This document shows, one piece after another, positions 11,745 through 21,086 of a DNA stretch of 64,000 nucleotides. This DNA is from Linanthus parryae (Eukaryota; Streptophyta; Magnoliopsida; Ericales; Polemoniaceae), in the NCBI GenBank assembly GCA_023055425.1, contig JALGPY010000002.1, forward strand, positions 50,615,321-50,679,320. The letters are read 5' to 3'. The translations under genes and the position numbers were made by a program. Positions within the stretch are counted from its first letter, which is position 1. Each line of letters begins with the position of its first letter. The notes below the pieces were generated by a model. It saw only the letters and a program-made list of their open reading frames with translations, had not been told where the DNA came from and made no database searches.

Positions 11745-11850
11745 TTCTCATATGGTAGAATTATTTTATTATAAGCACCCTCATATGGGAGAGCCAAAAT
11801 TTCAAGTCCCTCATATGGGAGAGGTAAGATTACAAGTTCCTCATATGGGC
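11745..11850. repeat. Short tandem repeat around CCTCATATGGGAGAG
   Basis: Four imperfect copies of a unit of about 35 bases, each with CTCATATGG, between the integrase gene and the larger array. It makes the spurious minus-strand peptide repeat LPYEG. Confidence 0.75.
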
Positions 11851-11930
11851 GGAAACAACGCATGAATTTATCCGAGTAGTAGACATACTTTCCAATAGAC
11901 ATTGTAATCCGATGTATGTAAAGAGAGAGA

Positions 11931-12980
11931 TTAAGGATAATACTTTTTAATCCAACGCATATTGATCGGACTTGGGGTTGTGGCAGTCCCATGAAGCCTC
12001 TGTATTGTGCAGTAACCACTGTCAAAGACCTCTTTAACTTCGAACGGTCCTTCCCAGTTATCTGCGAACTTTGGATGGGCCGCCTCCCGCATGCAATGAT
12101 CTGAAGTGCGCAAGACCAAGTCCCCGACCGCGAAATCTCGATGTTGAACTGTTTTGTTGTATGCGCGAGCGATCCTCTCCTTATACCTCTTGTTAGCCCG
12201 CTTGGCTTGTTCTCGCTTTTCCTCCAATAAGATCAAGTCATGGTCTCGTTGATTGTCATATAGTGCATGGAAGGCCAATCTTGCAGAGTTGACTTTCACC
12301 TCCGCCAGTACAACAACTTCAGCTCCATAGCATAGAAGAAACGGGGAGACTCCTGTGGGAGTCCTTGGCGAAGTTCGATATGCCCATAATGCTATGTTCA
12401 AAGAATCGGCCCACTTCTTGTGATCGTCTGCGACCATCTTGCTCAAAATTCTTAACAGTGTCTTGTTGGTCGCTTCTGCTTGACCATTCCCTTTTGGATA
12501 ATAAGGAGTGGAACAGACCAGTCTTATGTTGTACCCCGCTAGCTTTGCAGCTACTTGACGATTTACAAAAGGTGTGCCATTATCCGAAAGGATTGTGTTG
12601 GGGATTCCAAACCTGTATATGATGTTTTTTTGTACGAAATTGACCACCGCGAGCACATTAGCTGTCTTGAGCGGTATTGCCTCCACCCACTTTGTAAATA
12701 GCTCGGTCGCGGTTAGGATAAACTGGTTCCCATGTGAGGCTGGTCGAATGGGGCCAACGAAATCTAGAGACCAAGTGTGGAATGGCCATGGCATCCCCAG
12801 TGCATGTAGGTCTACGGCAGGAGCATGTACGAGGTTGCCCTTGAATTGGCATTCCTGGCATCTCCTTACTTTGGTGCGGCAATCTGCCTCCATGGTGGGC
12901 CAGAAATAACCAACTGTGAGGAGCTGTCTGCATAGCTTCGCACCCCCTTGATGCTCTACTTGGTGAGAGAGATCCATCAC
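11931..12980 (-). CDS. Integrase of Tat-type gypsy element
   Basis: The protein would insert the cDNA copy into chromosomes. The N-terminal zinc-binding part is visible: HQVEHQGG, then CRRxxTC-like CQECQFKG. The catalytic core follows with the D,D,E residues in SLDFVGPIRP (first Asp), LSDNGTPFVN (second Asp) and GNGQAEATNK (Glu). A C-terminal part with FAVGDLVLR and WEGPFEVKEV resembles the GPY/F module of chromoviral and Tat integrases and ends near the LTR-side repeats. The frame is open for 349 codons. The true N-terminus is part of the pol polyprotein, so the ATG at 12980 is not a real start. Order RT-RNaseH-IN confirms Ty3/gypsy. Confidence 0.85.
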   Translation of the reverse strand: MMDLSHQVEHQGGAKLCRQLLTVGYFWPTMEADCRTKVRRCQECQFKGNLVHAPAVDLHALGMPWPFHTWSLDFVGPIRPASHGNQFILTATELFTKWVEAIPLKTANVLAVVNFVQKNIIYRFGIPNTILSDNGTPFVNRQVAAKLAGYNIRLVCSTPYYPKGNGQAEATNKTLLRILSKMVADDHKKWADSLNIALWAYRTSPRTPTGVSPFLLCYGAEVVVLAEVKVNSARLAFHALYDNQRDHDLILLEEKREQAKRANKRYKERIARAYNKTVQHRDFAVGDLVLRTSDHCMREAAHPKFADNWEGPFEVKEVFDSGYCTIQRLHGTATTPSPINMRWIKKYYP

Positions 12981-13052
12981 CTCTTGCGCTTCTTTGCTAT
13001 CTAGGCATCGAAGTAGATTACCTTCATGACCCCTTCGCCAGAGTATGTTTTC

Positions 13053-13955
13053 CTATACCACATATCGAGCTGCCTTCCTTTTCAGTTTCTCGGCTTCCTT
13101 CCTTTGTTCAGGCTCAATTCCTTCTGTGAGAAAATCGAAGAGTGGCTTTCTCCAGTCCGTGTCATCGTCAACCAAAGTGATTGATATAGAATCTTTGATC
13201 AATGAACAACTTTCACAATTCCCTTGAATTATCGCAGCAGCCGTTGACATGTCCGGGCAATGAATCCCATATCTTTGGGCTTTTCGATAGATTGACACCT
13301 CACTTTCTCCGCAAGTGTACTGCTGAATCTTTTCCAATAACGCTTGCCCCTCCTGCTGCGAGACGCATCGCATGAGTATTCCTCCTGGACCTTTGTAGTA
13401 GACGGCATTATCATGTATGCAGTATCCCTTAGTGGATGCCCAATTTTCTTTGCTCGTTCCTTCGGCGATTGCGTGCAATATCGGTCTTCTCCAGTCTTCA
13501 TCATCCATGGACTCATCCTCGCATGTGTCCTCTATCAATGCTGGTGACATTCGGACTTCGATCGAGATTCTCGCAGGGCATTTATCCGCACTAACTTTAG
13601 ATCCCAGAGTGGCTAAAGCATCAGCATGCCGATTATCAGCTCTAGGCGTGTGCTCATACCTGACACCGCAGAATTGTTGTACCAGCTTCTGCACCAAAGT
13701 CCGATAGGGTAACAGATTTACCTCTTTTAACCCGTACTCGCCTGAAGCTTGTTTGACAATTAACTTAGAATCCCCCATAACCGTCAAATTGCTTACTTCC
13801 AATGCCCTGGCTGCACGGAGGCCTGCGATGAGAGCCTCATACTCCGCTTCATTGTTAGTTACCGGGAAGTCAAGCTTTGTGGACATTTGGATGACCTCCC
13901 CATCTGGTTTGGTCAACACAATTCCAATTCCTCCAATAAGGTAACTCGACTGCAT
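13053..13955 (-). CDS. Second (archaeal-type) RNase H domain and integrase linker, Tat pol
   Basis: Begins with a G(I)GIVL core strand, then NNEAEYEALIAGLRAA (catalytic Glu), VMGDSKLIVKQ (catalytic Asp) and RADNRHADALATLGSK (final Asp region). This is the RNase H form found beside, not in place of, the ordinary retroelement RNase H in Tat-clade plant elements, where it is thought to have been gained horizontally. The downstream half (about 13053-13500) has the Cys/His-poor linker leading into integrase. The frame is open, but a short break separates it from the integrase frame (about 12980-13053) and from the first RNase H (13955-14059). Confidence 0.75.
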   Translation of the reverse strand: MQSSYLIGGIGIVLTKPDGEVIQMSTKLDFPVTNNEAEYEALIAGLRAARALEVSNLTVMGDSKLIVKQASGEYGLKEVNLLPYRTLVQKLVQQFCGVRYEHTPRADNRHADALATLGSKVSADKCPARISIEVRMSPALIEDTCEDESMDDEDWRRPILHAIAEGTSKENWASTKGYCIHDNAVYYKGPGGILMRCVSQQEGQALLEKIQQYTCGESEVSIYRKAQRYGIHCPDMSTAAAIIQGNCESCSLIKDSISITLVDDDTDWRKPLFDFLTEGIEPEQRKEAEKLKRKAARYVV

Positions 13956-14058
13956 AGATCTCGGGTCCTTCTAGTTCCTCCTCGATCATGGGCTCATAGC
14001 TGTTATTCGGGAATTGTTCCAGAAGATTCGCCACTGCTTGTGATTTGATTGCTCGTGG

Positions 14059-14510
14059 TCAAACACACGTGATATCGTATTGTGAAATGGTCATACACCA
14101 TTTTGCCAATCTTCCGCCAGGAGAAGTGTGAGTTAAGAGATAGCGTATGGGGTCGCTCTTTGTAACCACCACAACTTTGTGCGAGGCGAAGTAGTGTTTT
14201 AACTTTTCTATTACGAAGAATAGGGCAAGGAAATGGCGTTCAATATCTGTGTACCTTGATTCGGCTGGTTGCACTATGCGAGAAATGTAATAGATTGGCA
14301 TTTCTTGCCCTTCATATTCTTGAGCCAAAAGCGTCCCTATAGACTTCTTTGTCGACGTCAGATACAACAGAAGCGGCGATCCAAGCTGTGGTGCGATCAT
14401 TACCCTTGGCGATGTCAGCAGGTCCTTTAGCCTCCCGAATGCGGCCTCATGTTCCTCTTTCCAATTGTACACATCATTCTTCTTGAGGAGATCGCTGAAG
14501 CAGAAGGTTA
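14059..14510 (-). CDS. RNase H domain of gypsy RT (first copy)
   Basis: Contains the tether and RNase H part typical of Ty3/gypsy pol: EHEAAFGRLKDLLTSPRV, LLLYLTSTKKSIGTLLAQE, YYISRIVQPAESRYTDIER and HYFASHKVVVVTKSDPIRYLL. The usual catalytic Asp in the LYLxxS/D segment appears as Thr or Ser, as in many Tat elements where this domain has degenerated while the second RNase H is kept. A stop separates it from the RT frame at about 14512. Confidence 0.75.
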
Positions 14511-14511
14511 T

Positions 14512-15613
14512 CTATGCGATTGCTGGAATGAATCTCCGTAGGTAAGATAATTTCCCCAAGAAAGTCTTCATAGTACTTTGATTGTGTGGCGCCGTCATGC
14601 TTGTGATAGCCGATACCTTCGCGGGGTCAGGCTCGATGCCCTGGCGATGTATTACGCATCCCAAGAATTTCCCTGAGGTCACTCCGAATGCACACTTCGT
14701 GGGATTCATCTTCATCTGAAAACTTCTGCATCTTTCGAATACCTTCCGCAGGTCCCCCAAATGGTCCGCTTCCTCTTTGGACTTGACGACCAAGTCATCA
14801 ACATAGAACTCCACTTCCTGGTGCATCATGTCATGGAATAGAGCAATCATTGCTCGCTGATAGGTCGCGCCTGCGTTCTTGAGTCCGAACGGCATAACCG
14901 TGTAATTAAAGACTCCTACCGGCGTGATGAACGCGGTTTTTCGTGCATCTTCAGGATCCATTTTGATCTGGTTGTACCCGCTAAAACCATCCATGAAGCT
15001 GAACATGCGATGACCCACAGTCGAATCGATGAGCCAGATCGATGTTGGGCAAGGGAAAATCGTCCTTGGGGCAGAAGCGGTTGAGGTCTCTGAAATCTAC
15101 GCATATGCGAAGTTGCCCATTCTTCTTCACCACATGCACAATGTTAGCAAACCAGGTGGGATGATGATTCGGCTCGATGAACCTGGCATTCAACAGCTTG
15201 ACGATTTCTTGCTTGATTTTCACATTTATTTCTGGTATGAAGCTTCTCGTACTTTGATTTACTTGTTTAGATCCCGGGATCACATCTAATCTATGCATAG
15301 CGATGCTCGTATCCAAGCCAGGCATTTCATCGTATTCCCAAGCAAACACATCTTTGTATTCAGCCAGCAACTGCAACAATCTTGCTTCTTCCTCGCTTGT
15401 GAGGTCTGCACTCAGAAAGACGGGCCTCTTCTTTTCTTCGCCTGGGCTCAGAAACACTTCCTTCAGCTCCTGCTTTTGGGGCCTCGGCTTATCTTCCATG
15501 CATTCAGGTGCTTCTTTCAGCTTTTCCTCTGAAACCTCTGATGTTGGTTTGACATGCTCGACTTGATTCATTTGCCCAGGGATATCCCTATGCTCGAATG
15601 GGGGTACCCCCAC
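14512..15613 (-). pseudogene. Reverse transcriptase of Tat-type gypsy element, frameshifted
   Basis: Two overlapping frames cover one RT. The upstream frame (14981-15613) has the pre-RT linker and fingers with RICVDFRDLNRFCPKDDFPLP (first catalytic Asp region). The downstream frame (14512-15018) resumes with FSFMDGFSGYNQIKM, FGLKNAGATYQRAM and the active site FYVDDLVVKS. The frame changes around 15000-15020, a single-base lesion by eye. RT copies element RNA into cDNA in virus-like particles. With this shift plus the gag lesions this copy cannot make the enzyme. Confidence 0.8.
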
Positions 15614-15619
15614 GCACCT

Positions 15620-17365
15620 TCATATGCGGTAGCATTTCTTTCCATTGGAGTAGAATATTTCTATCTCTTTGCCTGCGAGATCATGTTTTACCACTCTTTT
15701 CAGAGTGTACACGTTCTTTATTTGGTAGACGACCGACGGTGCCTCTTCGCGTGTGGACAGCGTTTCCTTAACTTCCTCCCTTGTCACCATTACCCCCGCT
15801 GGCGACTGATCTTTAATGTCTTCCCATCGAGGCAAAGGAGTCGGAGTAAACGGTCCTGGCGTTTTCTCGTCCGCCATTTCGGTAAACCACACTGCTTCAG
15901 TGAGATGCGCCTCATCTAGATTGAAAGGGTTTACCGAAGCCGGTATCTCCACCACTTCGTCATTCCAGATGGCCTTCATCACCTGGTGAGCTGTCGAGGG
16001 GACTGCGTCGAAACGATGAATCCAAGCTCGCCCTATGATCATGTGATACGTAGTGTTCGCATCAATGACGTAGAATTTGGCTGAACATTTGATTTTTCCT
16101 ATCTGGACGCCCAGACGAATCCATCCTATCGTCATTCTGGAATCACTCCCGAATCCCATCAGCGGGGATGGGCGTCTGACAATCTTCTTCTCCGGGATTC
16201 CTGCCAACTTTAAAGTGTTGAGCGAGACCACGTTAACGGCTGCTCCTCCATCAACAAATGCCCTCTTGAATTCGACATCATTAATCACCGCCGTCACGTA
16301 CAAAGGCTTCTGATGGCTAGAGTCCGTCTTCTTGTCACTTGCGGAGAAGGTCATAACCTTCTCCGTAGAGCGAGATGCCCTAACAACTTTTCCATTGGAG
16401 ACCACGATGCCTTCCTCGAAGTCTTCTGCTCCCCTTAGAATCGCCTTTGTCATCTCTTTACGGCACTTCTCCGAAAAATTCATTTCGTCAAAGAACTTGC
16501 TGAACCCGTGCGACCCCTTCATTCCGTCGGCACGCTCGTCCTCCGTATCTATGCTATAGTCCTCATCATTGTGAATTTGAGCAATGATAGGCAAGCCATC
16601 TTCCGCGATCTCGTCAAAATCCATAATCGCGATCATAGCTACCTCTTTACCTTTCGGCTCTTGCTCCGCATGAGCTGGCAGCGGGTTACTTCGCACATCC
16701 TGCCTCTGATCGCTGACAATCAACTCGTCGTCCTTCATTTTTCGGCTCACCATGTGCCTGAGTTTCTTGCAGCCAGCTGTGGGGTGCATAATTTTCCTGT
16801 GGCACTCACACCACTTCGGGTCCCGCATCATCTCCTTAGAGGGTATCCTTTCGAGCGGAGGCAAGATTCCATCTTTACGCCACTGTTTGCACAAGTCAGT
16901 CACTTCCTCTATCGAGCATGGTAGGGGTGGCGCATCTGAGTTCGTGAATCTGGGCTGCTTGTGCGGTGAAACTGTATTAACCTCAGCTTCACGCCCCCTC
17001 TTATAGCTAAATCTTCCAATATTAAAAGTAGTTCCCCCCGAGGGTCGTTCAGGGGCGTGCTTCTTCTTCTGCCTCTCCACTATAGGCTCTATGTTTTTCG
17101 TGCATTCGATCAGCTTTGAAAAGGTAGGAGTTTGCAGGTTGATCAGCATACCTTTGTACTCATCTCGCATGCCTTGTAGACATATCTCCACAAGCCTGCC
17201 TTCAAGCACTTCGTCTCTGCACTCCAAGGATTTGGCCCTGAATTTCTTGATGAAGGTGACTCCATCTTCCTCGCGCTTCTGGTACATGCGGGAGAGATGA
17301 ATCATTGTACCTTCTCTTCCACCTGGAAGAACTTCGTGTATAACTTCTGAACCATGTCGTCCCAA
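15620..17365 (-). CDS. Gag C-terminal half and aspartic protease, Tat gypsy
   Basis: Starts with the end of the retrotransposon gag domain (MIHLSRMYQKREEDGVTFI, FRAKSLECRDEVLEGRLVEI), then a Pro/Lys-rich segment with CECHRKIMHPTAGC, a zinc-knuckle-like Cys/His motif. The protease follows: AFVDGGAAVNVVSLNTLKLA, with DGG in place of DSG/DTG, the form usual in Tat elements, and later FYVIDANTTYHMIIGRAWIH, the second conserved strand of retropepsins. It joins the upstream gag frame at about 17302-17365 by a one-base frameshift. Confidence 0.75.
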   Translation of the reverse strand: MGRHGSEVIHEVLPGGREGTMIHLSRMYQKREEDGVTFIKKFRAKSLECRDEVLEGRLVEICLQGMRDEYKGMLINLQTPTFSKLIECTKNIEPIVERQKKKHAPERPSGGTTFNIGRFSYKRGREAEVNTVSPHKQPRFTNSDAPPLPCSIEEVTDLCKQWRKDGILPPLERIPSKEMMRDPKWCECHRKIMHPTAGCKKLRHMVSRKMKDDELIVSDQRQDVRSNPLPAHAEQEPKGKEVAMIAIMDFDEIAEDGLPIIAQIHNDEDYSIDTEDERADGMKGSHGFSKFFDEMNFSEKCRKEMTKAILRGAEDFEEGIVVSNGKVVRASRSTEKVMTFSASDKKTDSSHQKPLYVTAVINDVEFKRAFVDGGAAVNVVSLNTLKLAGIPEKKIVRRPSPLMGFGSDSRMTIGWIRLGVQIGKIKCSAKFYVIDANTTYHMIIGRAWIHRFDAVPSTAHQVMKAIWNDEVVEIPASVNPFNLDEAHLTEAVWFTEMADEKTPGPFTPTPLPRWEDIKDQSPAGVMVTREEVKETLSTREEAPSVVYQIKNVYTLKRVVKHDLAGKEIEIFYSNGKKCYRI

Positions 17366-18222
17366 GTTTTGACAGATCCGGCCTCCAACGTTCTATACCA
17401 CTTGTAGGCCACATTTCCCAAAGACTTAGGGAACTCGCGCATCAGCAACTTGGGATCAGCCCCATATGGTCCTATTACATCGATGAAGCGCATGACATGC
17501 TCGTGGGCATTCCCGTTGACATCTTCAAACTTGTCCCACTTAGGAGCCTTATACCCTGCGGGGTTAGGCATGAGGTAGATCTCACGTGGAATAGGCGGAT
17601 CATTGTCAACCTTCAGGATAATGGTGTCTGCAAACGATTGATTGGCCAGGAATGTCTCTATGCGTCGCTGCAACGACGTCATACATTCTGGCGCGCTTCC
17701 CCCAGCAGCAGGAGAAAGGGTTGTAGCCAGCGTGGACACATATTCTGCGGTCGGGCTAGGGGTGTAAGTCAGGTTACCCAGTAGTGCCGGCGGAGGAGGC
17801 AAGGGGTATTGTGAAGAGAGGTTGGGTGCCACAGTTGGTGGTTGAGGAATATGTGTGGTAAGGGGCGGTATTTGGGCTGTTTGCCCCTGAACGGAGGGTT
17901 ATTGCACCATTGCTGGTGGGGTTTGTGAATTAGGGTTAGGTGGTGTGGGTATCACTCTAGTCCCATGAGTGGTAGAGGTTCCCCCTCCCTGAGAGACAGC
18001 AGTGCCCGAGGTAGGATTCGGAGCAAGGGTCCCCAGTATGGCCATTATCCGTTCCATCTGTGCGGATTGAGCCTGAAGGGCCTTTCCCTGATTCTGGATG
18101 GTGGCGTTTAGAGCCTCCAACGTCGGAGTCCCACTGGCGGACGCAGAAGTGTGACGGTTCTCCTCTCCCGAGGTGGTCTCCGTGGAGGGCGATCTGTTAC
18201 TGACGTCATCTTCATGAGACAT
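17302..18222 (-). pseudogene. Gag N-terminal half, Tat gypsy, with in-frame stop
   Basis: The ATG at 18222 (minus) is taken as start: it opens MSHEDDVSN shortly after the LTR and PBS. A low-complexity N-terminus (Thr, Pro, Gln) is followed by an in-frame TAA at about 17899, after which the same frame continues to 17302 with the capsid-like domain (GPYGADPKLLMREFPKSLG, YKWYRTLEAGSVKTWDD). It then shifts frame into 15620-17365. Gag would form the particle that houses reverse transcription. Confidence 0.7.
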
Positions 18223-18244
18223 GGTTGCTTGCAATGGTAAGATT

Positions 18245-18262
18245 CACGTCGGGTTCTCCAAA
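18245..18262 (-). promoter_or_regulatory. Putative primer-binding site of the Tat element
   Basis: On the minus strand the sequence directly after the LTR end CGTACACA is TTTGGAGAACCCGACGTGAATC. TGG with a GC-rich run is the usual form of a PBS (complement of a tRNA 3' CCA end). I cannot match it to a particular tRNA from memory. Confidence 0.45.
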
Positions 18263-18890
18263 TGTGTACGAGAGAATCCTGCAGGGAGGATTCAATATAC
18301 ACCAAGAGCAGGGGATAGAAAGAACACAGGAAGAGTAGGGTTGTGTGTAGGGAGAGAGTAAGGCAACAACACTGTATGAGAGAGAGACTGAATTTTGGCA
18401 GAGCTTCCGTGTATTTCAGGTGGTTCGCCCTTGTATGGAAGGGTTAACGATCCTATATATAACAGAGAATGTGATCGTTGTAGTGGGTTAATGCGCCCAT
18501 TAATGGCGGCTTAATTAGCTTAACCACAACAGCACGTTCGTCCGCGTATATAGGGACCGTTACGCACGTCGTCCGCGTATACCGAAACCGTTATGAGGTT
18601 GACCGGGTTTATGGAGCTCGTGCCATAAATCTCTCAACGCAGTTACTAAAGGTCGCGTGCGGGCTTGGTTGTCGCTCGCGCGCGACATGACTTACTCTAG
18701 CCTCCAAACCACTAAGTCCCTACAGGTCCCGTGTGGTGGTATGCGAGGGCCTTGTCTCGCAGCCCCCACGTGGATCAGCGCGGGTGGTGATCCAGTGTGT
18801 GTGGAGCACAGCTAGGTGTGCTGGATGATCGCCACGTGGCTAAGATCTGCCTATGTAGAAAGCACTATCTACACCTACGAAGTCGGAATC
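18263..18890 (-). repeat. 5' LTR of the Tat element (only LTR kept)
   Basis: The inner edge is fixed by TG/CA (TGTGTACG in plus, CGTACACA in minus) next to the PBS. A TATA-like GTTATATATAGG lies at 18452-18463 (minus), about 190 bases upstream of the inner edge, suiting an R/U5 leader. The outer edge is uncertain: the minus-strand start is probably one of the TGTAG steps near 18870-18895. No second copy exists in the window, so the edges cannot be checked by alignment. Confidence 0.45.
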
Positions 18891-20066
18891 TACAATAGCC
18901 ACATAATCCTAACATTAATACATATTCATTTGCACGACAAATGTAAATACAACAATGCCCTATATGCCAATGCAATCCAATTCTCCAACCAGTTTCCAAT
19001 TCCATTTCCACGACTCTAATATTAGAAAAGCATACTAATTGATAAAGTTGTGATATTAAAGAAAAATAATAATAATAATAATAAATTAAAATCATAGAAA
19101 CAGTTTGGAGTTAATAACTTAAACTCCCAACAGTTTTTGAAAGGTAAAACAACCACCCCAATAGTTTAAGAAGATACAACAACCACCCCCCAAATTACTT
19201 TAGACCATTTCAATTTAGTCCATCTTCTTCTTCCTCACATCACAGTGATGAAAACTCACAATTCAACTTCATTAACCACACACAATTATGCTATAACAGA
19301 GGCTAATTGAGAAACAGAACGAGTGAGAACAACAAGAGGTGATGTTCAGGTGTTTACCGATTGAAGAAGGGGCGGAGTAAAGAAGAACGACGGCGGCGAC
19401 AACAGCGATTAGAGAAATCCGGCGTTGTTGGTCTTCTGAGCCCGCCGGACAGAAAGGACGTCGGAGACGAGAGGGAGACTGGACGGCGAACGGACGGAGA
19501 GGACGAGGGTGATGGTGGTGGCGATACTGGGGTTCCGTCGGAAATCCGGGTCGGAACTCGGGTCTGCGCAGAGCAGCGCCGTTGGAGCCTCTGTTACTCT
19601 CTGCTGGGTCGTCGGTGATGGTTAGGGAGAAGGCGAGCTGTTTGTGATGGGTTTCCGCCAGAAATTGCACGAAGGTGAGTTGGTGGTGTTGGCGGTGGTC
19701 CTGGAAGTAAAACAAGGGTTGTTGGTTTGAGATGAAATTGACGAGAGAGGAAGGGAATTGATATATATGTTGACTTGGTGAAAGTTGAGGGAGAACGTGG
19801 TTGAATTCGTGGTGAGGTGGCTGAGAACGTTGAGGGAGAATCGGGGTTCACCGTTGAGGGAGTATCCGAGTTCCTTTGGGTTTTCTGTTGAAGTGAGGAA
19901 GAGAGGGTGCAGGTGGGTTCTCCACGTGTTTAAGGAAAAGACACTTTAACCCCCCACACCTAGTTTGAGAAAACTACAAATGCATCCCCCAGTTTCAGAA
20001 AGAATGATTTTAACCCCAAATATTTAAGAATAATACTCTAAATACCCTATTAAAATATAGGGGTAT
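18891..20066. other. Intergenic segment with G+C-rich block, no assigned gene
   Basis: Between the Tat LTR and the next Athila-like piece. An AAT microsatellite lies at about 19064-19084. C-rich phrases (CAACCACCCCAATAGTTTAAG near 19150; TTAACCCCCCACACC near 19950) flank a G+C-rich core at 19360-19620 that is open on both strands (85 codons plus, 147 codons minus). The minus frame is His/Pro/Arg-rich and matches no family I know. It could be a captured exon inside a non-autonomous transposon; edges and target duplication are not seen. Confidence 0.3.
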
Positions 20067-21086
20067 TACAACTACGGACAGAGATTTTGTACTTTTGACG
20101 ACTCCACCTCCACACTCGTTCTTTGATTGGCTTGCAGTTTTGTTTGGTGACACCGTGTATATTATTGAGTTAGGGGGAGATGAATTTTATTCGTGATAAT
20201 CATCCATCAGTTCGTCTATTTCCCACCCCGCCTAACATGATTACTACAGCTTGATTCTTGAAGGAGGACCACTCATATTTTATTATATTGTATTGATATT
20301 TGGATGAGAAAAAATAAGATATATATATATATATATATAAAGAAAAGAGAGAAAAAAGGAGAGGAATAAAGAAAGAATACATTTGTGCTTATTGGAAAAC
20401 GAGTGGTGAAAGTTCCTAGTTTCGGATTGAAGAAAAAGATGAGTTTTGGACATTATTTGCTTTGATGGCCACGTGAGTGACATGGTACCGGGTTTGAGGG
20501 GATTGAGGGCTGGAGTCGGTCAGATTCGGGTTGTGGATTCCTATCATCATGGTGACGGTGTGTGAGATATGGGGTTTGGTGAGCTTACGTGACGCTTTAT
20601 GACTTTTTTTTCTACTTCATACAAGTTATATCCTTCTTGTCCTTAAGCCTCATCATCCTATTACCATTGGCGGAATAGGAGCTCCGACTATGAATGTGGC
20701 TTAGCCTTGGTTAGCCTCGGTTAGCCTCTTATTTTTATCAGCGCACATGAAGAGATAGGTTGTTCTTTATGGTAAAGTTAAGCTTTCTATAATAACTATG
20801 GGGAATTACTTGTTGTCGAGTTTAGTTGCGATTCACACCTCTTGCCTAACTTCATCATCCATTGGCACTAGTCTATGTGTATTGAAATTTCCTGATCTCA
20901 CAAAAAGAAACAATTTAAAAGTTTTATGTGTTTAAGATCGAGTCTAGAATTGCATTTGCATCATCTTGCTGCATTAGAGTGTTGTGAGTCATGTTAGAGT
21001 GGTTTGGGTCTTATTGGCTAGTATACAGTTGAATGCAGTAGATGAGACTTTGCTCGGGACGCGCAAGTGGCAAGTGTGGGGGTATT
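20067..21086 (+). mobile_element. Athila-like internal region, second copy, left-truncated, with PPT
   Basis: Closely repeats 4786-5821 (starts ACTACGGACAGAG) and ends with the same polypurine tract AAGTGTGGGGGTAT before the LTR at 21087. It has no coding content. The TA microsatellite is at about 20320-20338 without the GT run of the other copy. The left edge at 20067 is abrupt. Confidence 0.55.

Larger units (their letters stand above)
6787..18890 (-). mobile_element. Ty3/gypsy retrotransposon, Tat lineage, lacking its 3' LTR
   Basis: Read on the minus strand the order is LTR (right end), putative PBS, gag, aspartic protease, reverse transcriptase, RNase H, a second RNase H-like domain, integrase, tandem repeats and an ORF on the opposite strand. 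RT before integrase places it in Ty3/gypsy. The extra RNase H plus an additional antisense ORF and repeat-rich 3' region are known marks of the Tat clade of plant elements. The pol reading frame is broken several times (stop in gag, frameshifts in gag and RT), so it is inactive. The left end meets a truncated Athila-like LTR with no 3' LTR visible. Confidence 0.8.

Noticed and set aside
19272..19715. 147-codon minus frame as a membrane protein (hydrophobic end)
   Set aside because: The opposite strand is equally open in a GC-rich block, and composition is low in complexity. Left as unassigned spacer.
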